Source: Thalassotalea loyana (GTDB taxonomy: Bacteria; Pseudomonadota; Gammaproteobacteria; Enterobacterales; Alteromonadaceae). Taken from it: 64,000 nt of DNA. The notes beneath the pieces were generated by a model. The model did not search any database. It saw only the letters and a list, made by a program, of their open reading frames with translations, and was not told the origin of the DNA. The position numbers were made by a program, and so were the translations under genes. Below are positions 56,019 through 64,000 of the stretch, piece by piece. The stretch lies in NCBI RefSeq assembly GCF_030161435.1, contig NZ_BSSV01000006.1, forward strand, positions 124,001 through 188,000. The letters are read 5' to 3'. The number at the start of each line of letters is the position of its first letter. Within the stretch, counting starts at the first letter, position 1.

Positions 56019-57026
56019 TTAAACCTGCGCATTAATAAAATCAATAATTGACGCTGTGCCATCTCTAACAGGATCAACACAAGGCAAGCCAAATTCATCA
56101 CTTATCTGCTGGCAGTACTCGCGACCTTCTTGAATACTTACTGATGACGTATTGACCGTGATCCCCACGACTTTCACATCAGGATTAGTCAATTTAGCGG
56201 CTTGCAAATTTAACTCAATTGTTTCTTTGATACTTGGCAAAACAGTGTGTGGTAAGCCACGCATATGGTGCCTGCCCAGTGCATGACAAATAACAATCGC
56301 GTCTGGCTGTGAGCCGTGTAAAAGTCCCATACTGACACCTGCAAATGCTGGGTGTGAAAGTGAACCTTGCCCTTCAATAATGTCCCAATGTTCGTGGTCG
56401 TTGCTCGGAGAAATATGTTCAACCGCGCCTGAAATAAAATCTGAGACAACACAATCGATTGCAACGCCCTGACCTGCGATCAAAATCCCACATTGGCCAG
56501 TCGCACGAAAATCAACCTTCAACCCTGCATCTTTCATCGCCTTTTCTAAGCTTAACGATGTATACATCTTACCTACTGAGCAATCAGTACCCACAGTGAG
56601 AAGACGCTTACCCGTGCGCTTTGCACCAGTGCCTGTCTTAAATTCGGCTGTTGGGTGACGAATATCATGCATTTTGCAGTTATGAGCTTTTGCAACTTCA
56701 ACAAGTGCAGGAACATCGTTAAGTTTATCATGCAGACCACTCACAACGTCCATGCCTAAGCTAAGTGCTTCAATAATGTACGGGTGCCATTTCACATCAA
56801 GTACACCACCGCTGTTAGCAAACCCCAAAACAAGTGATTTTGCGCCTTCTTTATGAGCCTGTTCAATTGTCTTTTGTGGTAACCCAGTTGTCACTGTACA
56901 ACCGTCGACTTTCGCTTCGCCAATACAAAGTTCAGGTCGCCAGTCTGCGACACCACGAGCCATTTTAATCGATAATGCATCGGTAGCATCACCAATGAAT
57001 ACGAGATAAGGAGCAAGAATTTGCAT
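56019..57026 (-). CDS. dgcN: D-glutamate N-acetyltransferase DgcN (DUF1611)
   Basis: A 335-residue DUF1611 protein: N-terminal Rossmann-like domain (YLVFIGDATDALSIKMARGVADW), then a P-loop domain with GTDCSVGKM (about residues 146-154), RATGQCGILIAG, IEGQGSLSHPAF and CHALGRHH. In characterised marine bacteria DgcN acetylates D-Glu as the first step of D-glutamate catabolism, followed by DgcA. It is 3 bases ahead of dgcA, and 142 bases after the LysR gene in a region with dyad elements. The fusion-free two-gene layout is the standard one. Confidence 0.88.
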   Translation of the reverse strand: MQILAPYLVFIGDATDALSIKMARGVADWRPELCIGEAKVDGCTVTTGLPQKTIEQAHKEGAKSLVLGFANSGGVLDVKWHPYIIEALSLGMDVVSGLHDKLNDVPALVEVAKAHNCKMHDIRHPTAEFKTGTGAKRTGKRLLTVGTDCSVGKMYTSLSLEKAMKDAGLKVDFRATGQCGILIAGQGVAIDCVVSDFISGAVEHISPSNDHEHWDIIEGQGSLSHPAFAGVSMGLLHGSQPDAIVICHALGRHHMRGLPHTVLPSIKETIELNLQAAKLTNPDVKVVGITVNTSSVSIQEGREYCQQISDEFGLPCVDPVRDGTASIIDFINAQV

Positions 57027-57115
57027 AAATAACCACCTACTATTGTTGCCGTCAACGCGACTTTTTGTTTTATAGGTTTCAGGTTATTAGGTTAGTGAAT
57101 GGATATAAAATGCTA

Positions 57116-57161
57116 TGGTTTACCGCCCCTATAACTAAAGGCTATACCTCACGGTAAACCA
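57116..57161. promoter_or_regulatory. Nested dyads upstream of dgcN (candidate LysR operator)
   Basis: A perfect 10-base inverted repeat TGGTTTACCG (57116-57125) / CGGTAAACCA (57152-57161) encloses a second dyad ATAAC-TAAAG-GCTAT (57131-57145) of the LysR T-N11-A type. It lies 90-135 bases before the dgcN start and just after the lysR stop, so the outer arms could also act as a terminator for lysR, though no T-run follows. Confidence 0.6.
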
Positions 57162-57168
57162 CTGTTAT

Positions 57169-58047
57169 TTAGTTGATTTCTTTCGAAATATAAGACAAAA
57201 AGTCTTCCGAAACACGTGATAAACTATGGTTTTCTAAGTGCATAACACCAATATTAAATGTCAATTTAGGACTAAAAGACGCGAATGCGATATTGTCTGA
57301 TAAATTTCCTTGTGCAGTAAATTTATCAACGACACAGACACCGGCTCCTTCGGCAACCATGCGAGCAGCAATAAAGTATGTTTGCACTTTGATCGTTGAT
57401 TGCAATTGGACATTTTCCTCCATCATGCGCGACCAAAGTAAATCACCCAAAGGTCCACTATCACTTATATCAATGAATGGAGACTCTTCGAGTTGCGCAA
57501 GCGACAATTGTTCAGGGCCATCAGGAAACATCGCTTTGGGATACATGATGACTAATTCCGACTCAGCAATCGTTTGGCAATTGAGACCTGCAATTTCATT
57601 CGGAGAAAACAACATCGCAAAATCACACTTATGTTCAAACAACGCTTGTGTAACCTCATTGTTGTGAACGGTTTGGATATCAAAATTCACTTTTGGGTGG
57701 TGTGTTTGAAACCCAGCTATTGCTCGCGGTAAAACACCAAAGCCTAGCGCAGGAGTCACACCAATACTAATATTGCCAAAATCAGTTTTCTTTATATTCT
57801 CTGCCGTATTCTTTATCGAGCGCATCTGTTGATAAATTTTATCAACTTCTCCAAAAAGCATTTGGGCCTCATTCGTTGGGATTAAGCGGCCTTTAACCCG
57901 TTCGAACAAATTAAAGCCAAGTTGCATTTCGGCATGGGACAATACTTTACTTACACTTGGTTGAGATACATGCAATATTTTTGCTGCGTTCGTAATAGAA
58001 CCCGTTGTGTATATAGCATGAAAAATTTCAATGTGACGTAAACGCAT
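57169..58047 (-). CDS. LysR-family regulator, probable regulator of dgcNA/gltS
   Basis: A 292-residue LysR protein: N-terminal winged helix-turn-helix (GSITNAAKILHVSQPSVSKVL, about residues 16-36) and a periplasmic-binding-protein-like effector domain (about 90-290). It lies between gltS and dgcN on the same strand (65 and 142 bases away), so it most likely responds to glutamate or a derivative and controls its neighbours; it may be the DgcR-type regulator of the marine D-Glu pathway. T-N11-A dyads in both flanking promoter regions are candidate sites. Effector and targets are inferred. Confidence 0.87.
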   Translation of the reverse strand: MRLRHIEIFHAIYTTGSITNAAKILHVSQPSVSKVLSHAEMQLGFNLFERVKGRLIPTNEAQMLFGEVDKIYQQMRSIKNTAENIKKTDFGNISIGVTPALGFGVLPRAIAGFQTHHPKVNFDIQTVHNNEVTQALFEHKCDFAMLFSPNEIAGLNCQTIAESELVIMYPKAMFPDGPEQLSLAQLEESPFIDISDSGPLGDLLWSRMMEENVQLQSTIKVQTYFIAARMVAEGAGVCVVDKFTAQGNLSDNIAFASFSPKLTFNIGVMHLENHSLSRVSEDFLSYISKEIN

Positions 58048-58112
58048 AACAATCCTTAAACAACTTAATATTAACTGCTCGTAACCCTGTTATAGGCCAA
58101 TTATTAACTTCA

Positions 58113-59324
58113 TTATCCACCGACAAATGGCAGACTTAAATATAGCTGAATCACAAGAGCATTCGTGATATCAATAAAAAACGCACCTACCAAGGGTACA
58201 ACTAAAAACGCCTGAGGAGAAGGTCCGTGCCTTGAGACCAAGGATTCCATATTCGCAACAGCAGTGGGTGTAGCGCCTAAGCCAAAACCACAGTGGCCGC
58301 CAGCCATAATAGCCGCGTTATAATTCTTACCCATCACCCTAAACGTTATAAAGTAAGCAAACATCATCAAGACGATGGTTTGAATCAATATAATAATAAC
58401 CATTGGGCCTGCGAGACTGGCAAGTTCCCAGACTTTTAGCGACATTAAAGCCATCGCAAGAAACATGGATAACGCCATTGTTCCCCACAAGTCAATACAC
58501 GCCCTACTGATACGATAAACCTTCGTAAATTCAACGATATTTGTGAGTACAACACCACACAAAAGAGGGATCAAAAATGCGGGTAACACGATATCTGCTG
58601 CTTTTAATGCATCATAGCCAATTCGACCTATATACATGCAAAGCAAAATAACAAATAACGTTTCCATCATTTTCTTTGGCGTAACCAAATCATGATCTTC
58701 AGGATCAAAAGTGACGGTGTTATCCAATGCTTCGTCATAATCATCTGCTTTCAATTGATATTTTTTAATTAACCGTTTACTCACAGGCCCACCAACGAGG
58801 CCTCCTAAAATGAGCCCTAACGTCGCTGCAGCCATTGCTAACTCAAAAACACTGGTTGGCATACCATACTCATTAATAAATAGATCTGAATAGGTTGCGC
58901 CATTTCCGTGACCACCTGATAGCGTCACCGAGCCGCCAATCAACCCCATTAACGGATCTAACCCTGCAGCTGTAGCTACAGAAACACCAACCGCGTTTTG
59001 GATAATTAGATACACCGTCGCTAATAAAAGAAACAAGGCCACTTTTGGACCGCCTTTCAATAACAAACTGTAACTTGCACCGAGTCCAACGGTGGTAAAA
59101 AACACCGTCATTAAGGGGGATTTAAAGGCCATATCAAAGTTAAACGTGATGTTAAATGCGCTATGCGCAATTGCAGCAAGCAGTGAGAATGCAATGCCTC
59201 CAACAACGGGCTCAGGAATATTGTTGTTGCTAAGAAACGTGATTTTTGAATTGAGATAGTAGCCAATAAACAGAATAAGTAACGCAATAAGCAGCGTTTC
59301 TGCCGTAGCAATATTGATCGTCAT
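58113..59324 (-). CDS. gltS: Sodium/glutamate symporter GltS
   Basis: A 403-residue inner-membrane transporter of the ESS family that takes up glutamate with sodium. The family's two glycine-rich re-entrant motifs are seen: SGGHGNGATYSD (about residue 140) and GGHCGFGLGATPTAVANM (about 345). About ten membrane helices. GltS of E. coli accepts both L- and D-glutamate, which fits its place beside the D-Glu genes. It is the first gene of the minus-strand run gltS-lysR-dgcN-dgcA and divergent from a TonB-dependent receptor gene. Confidence 0.94.
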   Translation of the reverse strand: MTINIATAETLLIALLILFIGYYLNSKITFLSNNNIPEPVVGGIAFSLLAAIAHSAFNITFNFDMAFKSPLMTVFFTTVGLGASYSLLLKGGPKVALFLLLATVYLIIQNAVGVSVATAAGLDPLMGLIGGSVTLSGGHGNGATYSDLFINEYGMPTSVFELAMAAATLGLILGGLVGGPVSKRLIKKYQLKADDYDEALDNTVTFDPEDHDLVTPKKMMETLFVILLCMYIGRIGYDALKAADIVLPAFLIPLLCGVVLTNIVEFTKVYRISRACIDLWGTMALSMFLAMALMSLKVWELASLAGPMVIIILIQTIVLMMFAYFITFRVMGKNYNAAIMAGGHCGFGLGATPTAVANMESLVSRHGPSPQAFLVVPLVGAFFIDITNALVIQLYLSLPFVGG

Positions 59325-59709
59325 ATGCTTTTAAACCTTTTATTTATCGGCTCTGTATAAAGTCTTACAGAGCGTATTATTCGGTTTTATAGGAGTTTCA
59401 AATAGTAAAGAGAACAGTGAAAAAACAGCAGTTCCATTTTTTGACAACACCATAACCAAAGGTTCTAGCACGCAGGTATGTCGCCAGATAATAAATATCA
59501 AGCTCCTTTGTATACCTTATTTTTTCATAACTCTTATAATCAATATGTACGTTTATGTATCCCAAATGTACCAGAGTATAACTTTAGGTTATGAACTGTT
59601 AACTAACTGTCATTAGCTTTTAGTCAATTGTTTGGGCAAGGTGAACTTCACAATTAAGAAAGTCGATTAAAAAGTCGACACAATTACAATAAGACTTAAG
59701 GTGTGCAAC
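59325..59709. other. Divergent regulatory region between gltS and the TonB receptor gene
   Basis: 385 bases without a gene. It holds a dyad GCTCTGTA/TACAGAGC (59350-59373) near the gltS start and two ATAAC-N5-GTTAT-type dyads: an imperfect one, ATAACCAAAGGTTCT (59452-59466), and a perfect one, ATAACTTTAGGTTAT (59578-59592). Both resemble the inner dyad upstream of dgcN (57131-57145) and have LysR T-N11-A geometry. Confidence 0.55.
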
Positions 59710-62559
59710 ATGACAAAGAGATCAGCCAGAGGATACAAAGTTAAACATATCTGTTTATGTATCGCGACCGCATTATCTGCGAACGTAATGATGACAAGTA
59801 ACGTCGTCGCAGCAGAAAATGAGGACGAAACGAAAGAAATTGAACGCATTAGCGTATTAGGCTCAAATATTAAACGAGCAACAGACATTGGTGCATTACC
59901 TGTCACGTTAATGACTGAAAAAGATATCGAAAATACGGGTGCAGTTACCGGTGACGAGTTACTTCGCTCAATTCCACAAATTGGCGCCGTTAATTTCGGC
60001 GCGGCAACGGGTAACGGCGGTGTTAATGACGCTCGTGGTGATGTTGCTTCAATCAACCTACGAGGCGTAGGTTCAGGAAATACGTTAACCCTATTGAATG
60101 GTCGTCGACTGGTGACTCACCCAGGTACACAATCTGAGAATTTTGTCCCTGTTTCTACTGTCAACTCAAATACATTGCCTATCTCAGGTCTGCGTTCGCT
60201 TGAAATTTTAAGAGACGGTGCAGCTGCAATTTACGGCTCTGATGCGGTAGCTGGTGTTGTTAATTATCGACTAAAAGATGATTATGAAGGTCATCGTTTA
60301 GATTTTTCTTACGGTGGCTCTGAAGGCACATCATTAGATGAAACAAAATTCAGCTATTTAACTGGCTTTGATTTAAACGACGGAAAGTCTCATTTAACCG
60401 CTTCGTTTTCTTACTACACACGAAATGGCATGATGGCGTCAGAGCGCCCTTACTCGGCGAGTCACGACCTGCGTGAATACCCTACACTACCTGAAGAATT
60501 CATTGGTGATACACAACTTGACAACCGTTCAACGGCAACACCTTGGGGTGACTTCCAATCTGATTCTTTAGGTCGTTTTCATTTGCAACCTGATACAGAG
60601 TCAGGCTGTGAAGTTAATTTAGCTGGAGGAATTTGTGCCGATAGCGGAAGTTTCCCAAGAGAACAACGTTTTGACCGTGGTACAACGCGTTCATTAGTGT
60701 CTGATGTTGATCGTTTGAATTTCTATGGCTACTTCACTCACGAAATTAATAATGACCTAGAGTTTTTCTCTGAAGCGATTTATTACAGTGCAACCGCTAA
60801 GCGAATTCGTGAGCAAACTCACAACCTAACGGCTCAACGTTTTATCATCTCAGCTGATGCAGCGTACAACCCATTTGGTGAAGACGTTTTATTACGCAGT
60901 TATCGTGCAGTCGATACAGGTCCACGTAACGTCGAAGTAGATGATACCAGCTATCGAATTCTTGGTGGTTTAAGAGGCGCTTGGAATGATTGGGATTGGG
61001 AGTCTGCAATCTTTTACACAGCAGCAGAAACCAACGACGAAGCCAATCGAATTCAAGCAAGTAAATTCCAAGCCGCAATCAATAGTACTGATCCTGCACT
61101 TGCCTATAACATCTTTACCGGTGGTGATATCAATAACCCAAACACTGGTGACTCTACCTTAAATCCGCAGAGCGTCATTGATCAATTCATGACACAAGTT
61201 TCACGTGACTCTAAAACGAGTTTGGCGTCTGTTGATTTTAAAGTAAGCAATGGTGATATTTACCAGTTACCAGCAGGTAGTGTTGGTGTTGCAATGGGTG
61301 TTGAATTTAGACGTGAAACATTTGAAGACGACCGTGATGATTTACTTGATGGCAGCATGCCATTTGTTGATGCGGTTACAGGTCAAGAACTATCGGGCAG
61401 CGATGTTATCGGTAGTAGCCCAACTCCAGACTCAAAAGCAGATCGTAACGTAACGTCAGCATATGCTGAATTTATCGTACCTTTAGTTGATGCAGGCGAT
61501 CAGTACGTTGAAATGCAAATTGCGGCACGCTACGAGAACTTTTCTGATGTTGGTGACGCATTAAAGCCTAAAGTGGCTATTTTTTGGGAGCCTGTTGACT
61601 GGTTGAGCTTTAGAGCATCATACTCAGGTGGTTTTAGAGCGCCAGGTTTACCGCAGGTTTCAGCAGAAGGCGTACCACGTTCAAACTCACTCTATGATCC
61701 TGTATTAGATTCTACGTACGGCATTGTCGATATCCGAAGTGGTACTACTGATTTAAAACCAGAAGATGACGTAAATAAATCACTTGGTATGGTATTACAA
61801 CCAACAGAGAACCTAACATTCACTGTCGATACGTGGAGAATTGAGCAAGAAGACTTAGTCGGTATTCTTCCTGGCTCGTCTCACCTACTTTATGATTCGC
61901 TTCTGCGTAGTCAAGGGTCACAAAATGAAGCCGTTATTCGAGATCCGAACACGAATGAAGTTATTCAAATTAACAATAACTACATGAACCTTGGTGTGAG
62001 AGAAATCGCAGGTGTTGACTTCAGCGTTGTGTATGACTTTGAAACATCATTTGGTGACTTCGACTTTACGGCAAATGCCGCAAACTTAACTAAATTTAAC
62101 CAAGAGGCAGATCCTATTTCTGCTCAGTTAATTGCAGCGCAAGAAGCCGGAGATCCGTCAGTACCTGCAGATAGAACAGTCGCTGGCGCTGGTGATTTAA
62201 TCAAGCAAAATGGCAGACCAGAATGGCGTGCTCGTGTATCACTTGATTGGGATTACAACAACTGGGGTGCAGGCATCAGCGCTAACTATATTAGTGACGT
62301 TATTGATACCAGTACAACAGCCACGGTTGATGATGAAGTCATTGAATTACCGGTAGACAGTTTTACGCGTGTAAACGTGTACGCAGATTACAGCTTTGAC
62401 GGCAACGATGTATTAAGCGGCAGTAGAGTGCGTATTGGCGTAAGAAACATTGGAGATGAAGAGCCGCCATTAGCCGATGAGCTAGCTCATGGTTACTTTG
62501 GTGCCCTGCACTCTAACAGAGGTCGCTATATTTATATGAACTTTAGTGCTTCATTCTAA
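59710..62559 (+). CDS. TonB-dependent outer-membrane receptor
   Basis: A 949-residue receptor starting at the ATG at 59710, which follows AAGG; a GTG 9 bases upstream is in frame but overlaps the ribosome site. The signal peptide ends near NVVAAEN. A TonB-box-like ERISVLGSNIKR is followed by the plug (VTLMTEKDIENTG through ILRDGAAAIYGSDAVAGVVNYRL, about 50-190) and a barrel ending RYIYMNFSASF. This group in Alteromonadales is often linked to peptide or nucleoside-like substrates. Divergent from gltS and followed by an M14 peptidase gene, which points to a peptide or amino-acid-containing ligand; this is inference. Confidence 0.9.
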   Translation: MTKRSARGYKVKHICLCIATALSANVMMTSNVVAAENEDETKEIERISVLGSNIKRATDIGALPVTLMTEKDIENTGAVTGDELLRSIPQIGAVNFGAATGNGGVNDARGDVASINLRGVGSGNTLTLLNGRRLVTHPGTQSENFVPVSTVNSNTLPISGLRSLEILRDGAAAIYGSDAVAGVVNYRLKDDYEGHRLDFSYGGSEGTSLDETKFSYLTGFDLNDGKSHLTASFSYYTRNGMMASERPYSASHDLREYPTLPEEFIGDTQLDNRSTATPWGDFQSDSLGRFHLQPDTESGCEVNLAGGICADSGSFPREQRFDRGTTRSLVSDVDRLNFYGYFTHEINNDLEFFSEAIYYSATAKRIREQTHNLTAQRFIISADAAYNPFGEDVLLRSYRAVDTGPRNVEVDDTSYRILGGLRGAWNDWDWESAIFYTAAETNDEANRIQASKFQAAINSTDPALAYNIFTGGDINNPNTGDSTLNPQSVIDQFMTQVSRDSKTSLASVDFKVSNGDIYQLPAGSVGVAMGVEFRRETFEDDRDDLLDGSMPFVDAVTGQELSGSDVIGSSPTPDSKADRNVTSAYAEFIVPLVDAGDQYVEMQIAARYENFSDVGDALKPKVAIFWEPVDWLSFRASYSGGFRAPGLPQVSAEGVPRSNSLYDPVLDSTYGIVDIRSGTTDLKPEDDVNKSLGMVLQPTENLTFTVDTWRIEQEDLVGILPGSSHLLYDSLLRSQGSQNEAVIRDPNTNEVIQINNNYMNLGVREIAGVDFSVVYDFETSFGDFDFTANAANLTKFNQEADPISAQLIAAQEAGDPSVPADRTVAGAGDLIKQNGRPEWRARVSLDWDYNNWGAGISANYISDVIDTSTTATVDDEVIELPVDSFTRVNVYADYSFDGNDVLSGSRVRIGVRNIGDEEPPLADELAHGYFGALHSNRGRYIYMNFSASF

Positions 62560-62602
62560 TTAAACATAATTAGGATGGTACAAAGCGAATAGCTCAAGGA
62601 TA

Positions 62603-62632
62603 ATGGCTCGACTTTCGAGCCATTTTTATTTT
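62603..62632 (+). terminator. Intrinsic terminator after the TonB receptor gene
   Basis: ATGGCTCGA (62603-62611) pairs with TCGAGCCAT (62615-62623) around CTT, followed by TTTTATTTTT. It would reduce but may not abolish read-through into the peptidase gene 20 bases beyond. Confidence 0.92.
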
Positions 62633-62651
62633 TCATTTAGAGTAAATCATC

Positions 62652-63770
62652 ATGTATCGATTTATATTATTTTCAATTTTATTATTTTGCAGTGATACCG
62701 TATTCAGCTGCGAATTTTCAAATATCAGTTTCGATAAAAACTTTTCAGGTGGGAGATTCACGTCCTGTCAGGAGCTCGACAAGAATCGTTTCTTATTAAC
62801 GTTAAGACCAGAAAATACACCAATCAATAACAGTCCGTGGTATGCCTTTAAAGTCAAAGCAAAAACACCGGAACGAATCGATGTAGTCTTGCAAGTAGAA
62901 GGTGGTGATCATCGTTACCCGCCTAAAATGAGTAAGAATGGCCTAAACTGGCGTTTAATTGAGCATCATATTAGCCAAGATAAGATGATGTTTTCGATCG
63001 ACGTAGTTCAAGAGCCTACATGGATTTCTGCACAAGAGATATTATCAAATGAAGATTATGTTAATTGGGGTAAGAGTTTAGCCTCGGTATACGATATCAC
63101 GCATGACATTCAGGGTTGGTCAGTGCAAGAGAGACCGCTTTATAAATTGGTGCATCATGGCAAAGGCAAAGAGTGGCTAGTGATACTTGGTCGACAACAC
63201 CCACCTGAAGTCACAGGTGCACTGGCATTACTACCATTCTCAGAAACGGTGCTTTGTGATATTCCAATCGCCAACAAGTTTAGAGAGCGCTTTAATATTG
63301 TGATTTTCCCAAACCTTAACCCTGATGGCGTTTATATGGGAAACTGGCGTCACAATGCCAATGGCGTCGATTTAAATAGAGATTGGAAAGCATTTAAGCA
63401 ACCTGAGGTGGCGACGGTACATAAGTTTCTAGAAACACTCGTAGCCAAAGGAGAGAAAATCTCAATGGCAGTCGACTTTCATTCAACCCACAAAGAAATT
63501 TTCTACACCATGCCACAAGATTACGGTATGGAAAAACCGATGATGGTTGTTGATTGGCTGAACGCACTAGATAAACGCTACCCAAATTTCAGTGTTATTC
63601 AAAGGCCAGGCAATAACCCTAAGAGCGCAGTGTCGAAACAATACTTTGCTGACGTGCATAATATCCATGCCATCACCTATGAAATGGGTGATAAAACTGA
63701 CAGAGAATTTATTACAAAACTCGCGCAAGATGCGGCATTAACGCTGATGGAAACAATGCTTGCATACTAA
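62652..63770 (+). CDS. Exported M14 carboxypeptidase, cytosolic-carboxypeptidase-like
   Basis: A 372-residue zinc carboxypeptidase with a signal peptide (about 1-19). The N-terminal domain (CEFSNISFDKNFSGGRF to about residue 120, with PWYAFKVKAK) resembles the beta-sandwich that precedes the catalytic domain in CCP/AGBL enzymes. The catalytic domain shows Zn ligands HPPE (RQHPPEVTG) and His in DFHSTH, substrate-binding NPDGVYMGNWRHNANGVDLNRDW, and the general-base Glu in ITYEMGDKT. Eukaryotic CCPs remove glutamates from polyglutamylated proteins; bacterial homologues are little known. It follows the receptor gene after a terminator, and the D-Glu locus lies on the other side. Confidence 0.88.
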   Translation: MYRFILFSILLFCSDTVFSCEFSNISFDKNFSGGRFTSCQELDKNRFLLTLRPENTPINNSPWYAFKVKAKTPERIDVVLQVEGGDHRYPPKMSKNGLNWRLIEHHISQDKMMFSIDVVQEPTWISAQEILSNEDYVNWGKSLASVYDITHDIQGWSVQERPLYKLVHHGKGKEWLVILGRQHPPEVTGALALLPFSETVLCDIPIANKFRERFNIVIFPNLNPDGVYMGNWRHNANGVDLNRDWKAFKQPEVATVHKFLETLVAKGEKISMAVDFHSTHKEIFYTMPQDYGMEKPMMVVDWLNALDKRYPNFSVIQRPGNNPKSAVSKQYFADVHNIHAITYEMGDKTDREFITKLAQDAALTLMETMLAY

Positions 63771-64000
63771 AGTCGCGCCTTAATTAAGAAAAGTGCTTCC
63801 AACAACCTGTTGTAAGCACTTATCCCCTTCCCTATATCCCTTCCATATATCAATAGTAACAAATCAAAACAGAGCAACAGCGCTCGAGAAGTATATCCAG
63901 TGTTGTAGATGAAACGAGATCAAAGAAGTGAAGGATTGCTCGTGAGTGAGCGAAAAACAAATAGTCGTGGGTTGAAGAGATAGAAAAGAAAAACAGTGAA
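63771..64000. other. Downstream region at window end, no gene seen
   Basis: 230 bases with a hairpin AAGTGCTT/AAGCACTT at about 63799-63822 (candidate terminator for the peptidase gene, but without a T-run). The rest is purine-rich near the window edge and shows no convincing coding start. Confidence 0.5.

Noticed and set aside
58048-58112. TAACCCTGTTA dyad between gltS and lysR as another LysR site
   Set aside because: The half-sites are 3 bases apart, not 5, so it does not share the geometry of the other three dyads.
63908-63982. 24-codon open frame near the window end starting MKRDQRSEG
   Set aside because: Too short, with no ribosome site and no recognisable similarity; likely chance.

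Overview
The window looks like a chromosomal segment of a marine, AT-rich gammaproteobacterium of the order Alteromonadales (Colwelliaceae/Pseudoalteromonadaceae-like). The basis is gene content and order: a bioBFCD/bioA divergon, the uvrY-uvrC-pgsA-tRNA(Gly-Cys-Leu) block, fabA next to rmf, three large TonB-dependent receptors, an OsmC-YcaO fusion, and a dgcN-dgcA D-glutamate locus of the kind described in marine Proteobacteria. This assignment is inference; no rRNA or marker phylogeny was run. I see no insertion sequence, prophage, integrase or CRISPR array.

Region by region: (1) 1-6.5 kb: the end of a HicB-like antitoxin gene, dipeptidase E, and the complete late biotin pathway (bioD, bioC, bioF, bioB on the minus strand, bioA divergent) with a BirA-type operator between bioB and bioA. 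(2) 6.5-13.3 kb: asnS, a YdjA-type nitroreductase, an orphan HvfX/DoxX-like membrane protein, sppA, ansA, a low-molecular-weight tyrosine phosphatase and small membrane proteins. (3) 13.4-15.7 kb: a TonB-dependent receptor with a nested palindrome in its upstream region. (4) 15.8-20.4 kb: a minus-strand array of eight tRNA genes (4 Gly, 3 Leu, 1 Cys) plus a decayed tRNA-Leu copy inside a tandem duplication, then pgsA, uvrC and uvrY. (5) 20.4-21.6 kb: fabA with adjoining FadR-like and FabR-like operators, and rmf, a gene of only 58 codons. (6) 21.9-28.8 kb: an Oar-like receptor divergent from a tetR / endonuclease-exonuclease-phosphatase / alkaline phosphatase operon, with a PHO-box-like element between them. 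(7) 28.8-37.3 kb: a YdiJ-type 2-hydroxyglutarate dehydrogenase, pfkA, a DUF6279 lipoprotein, the OsmC-YcaO fusion and a polytopic membrane protein. (8) 37.4-45.5 kb: a copper/silver-type CusCBA efflux operon with a His/Met/Cys-rich small protein in front and two PepSY membrane proteins behind; its adaptor carries two CusF-like domains, the second without metal ligands. (9) 45.6-50.2 kb: a second RND pump (adaptor plus permease). (10) 50.4-54.8 kb: a soluble chemoreceptor with three near-identical PAS repeats and a CapA-family protein. (11) 55.0-63.8 kb: gltS, a LysR regulator, dgcN and dgcA on one strand, and a TonB-dependent receptor plus a cytosolic-carboxypeptidase-like M14 peptidase on the other.

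The last block is the best candidate for a system worth following up. It may be a glutamate-scavenging locus in which a receptor brings in a substrate, an M14 enzyme releases a C-terminal residue (possibly Glu), GltS carries glutamate inward, and DgcN/DgcA convert D-Glu to N-acetyl-L-Glu. Related ATAAC-N5-GTTAT (T-N11-A type) dyads lie both upstream of dgcN and in the shared gltS/receptor promoter region. The enzymes are known families; the joint system and its shared regulation are inference.
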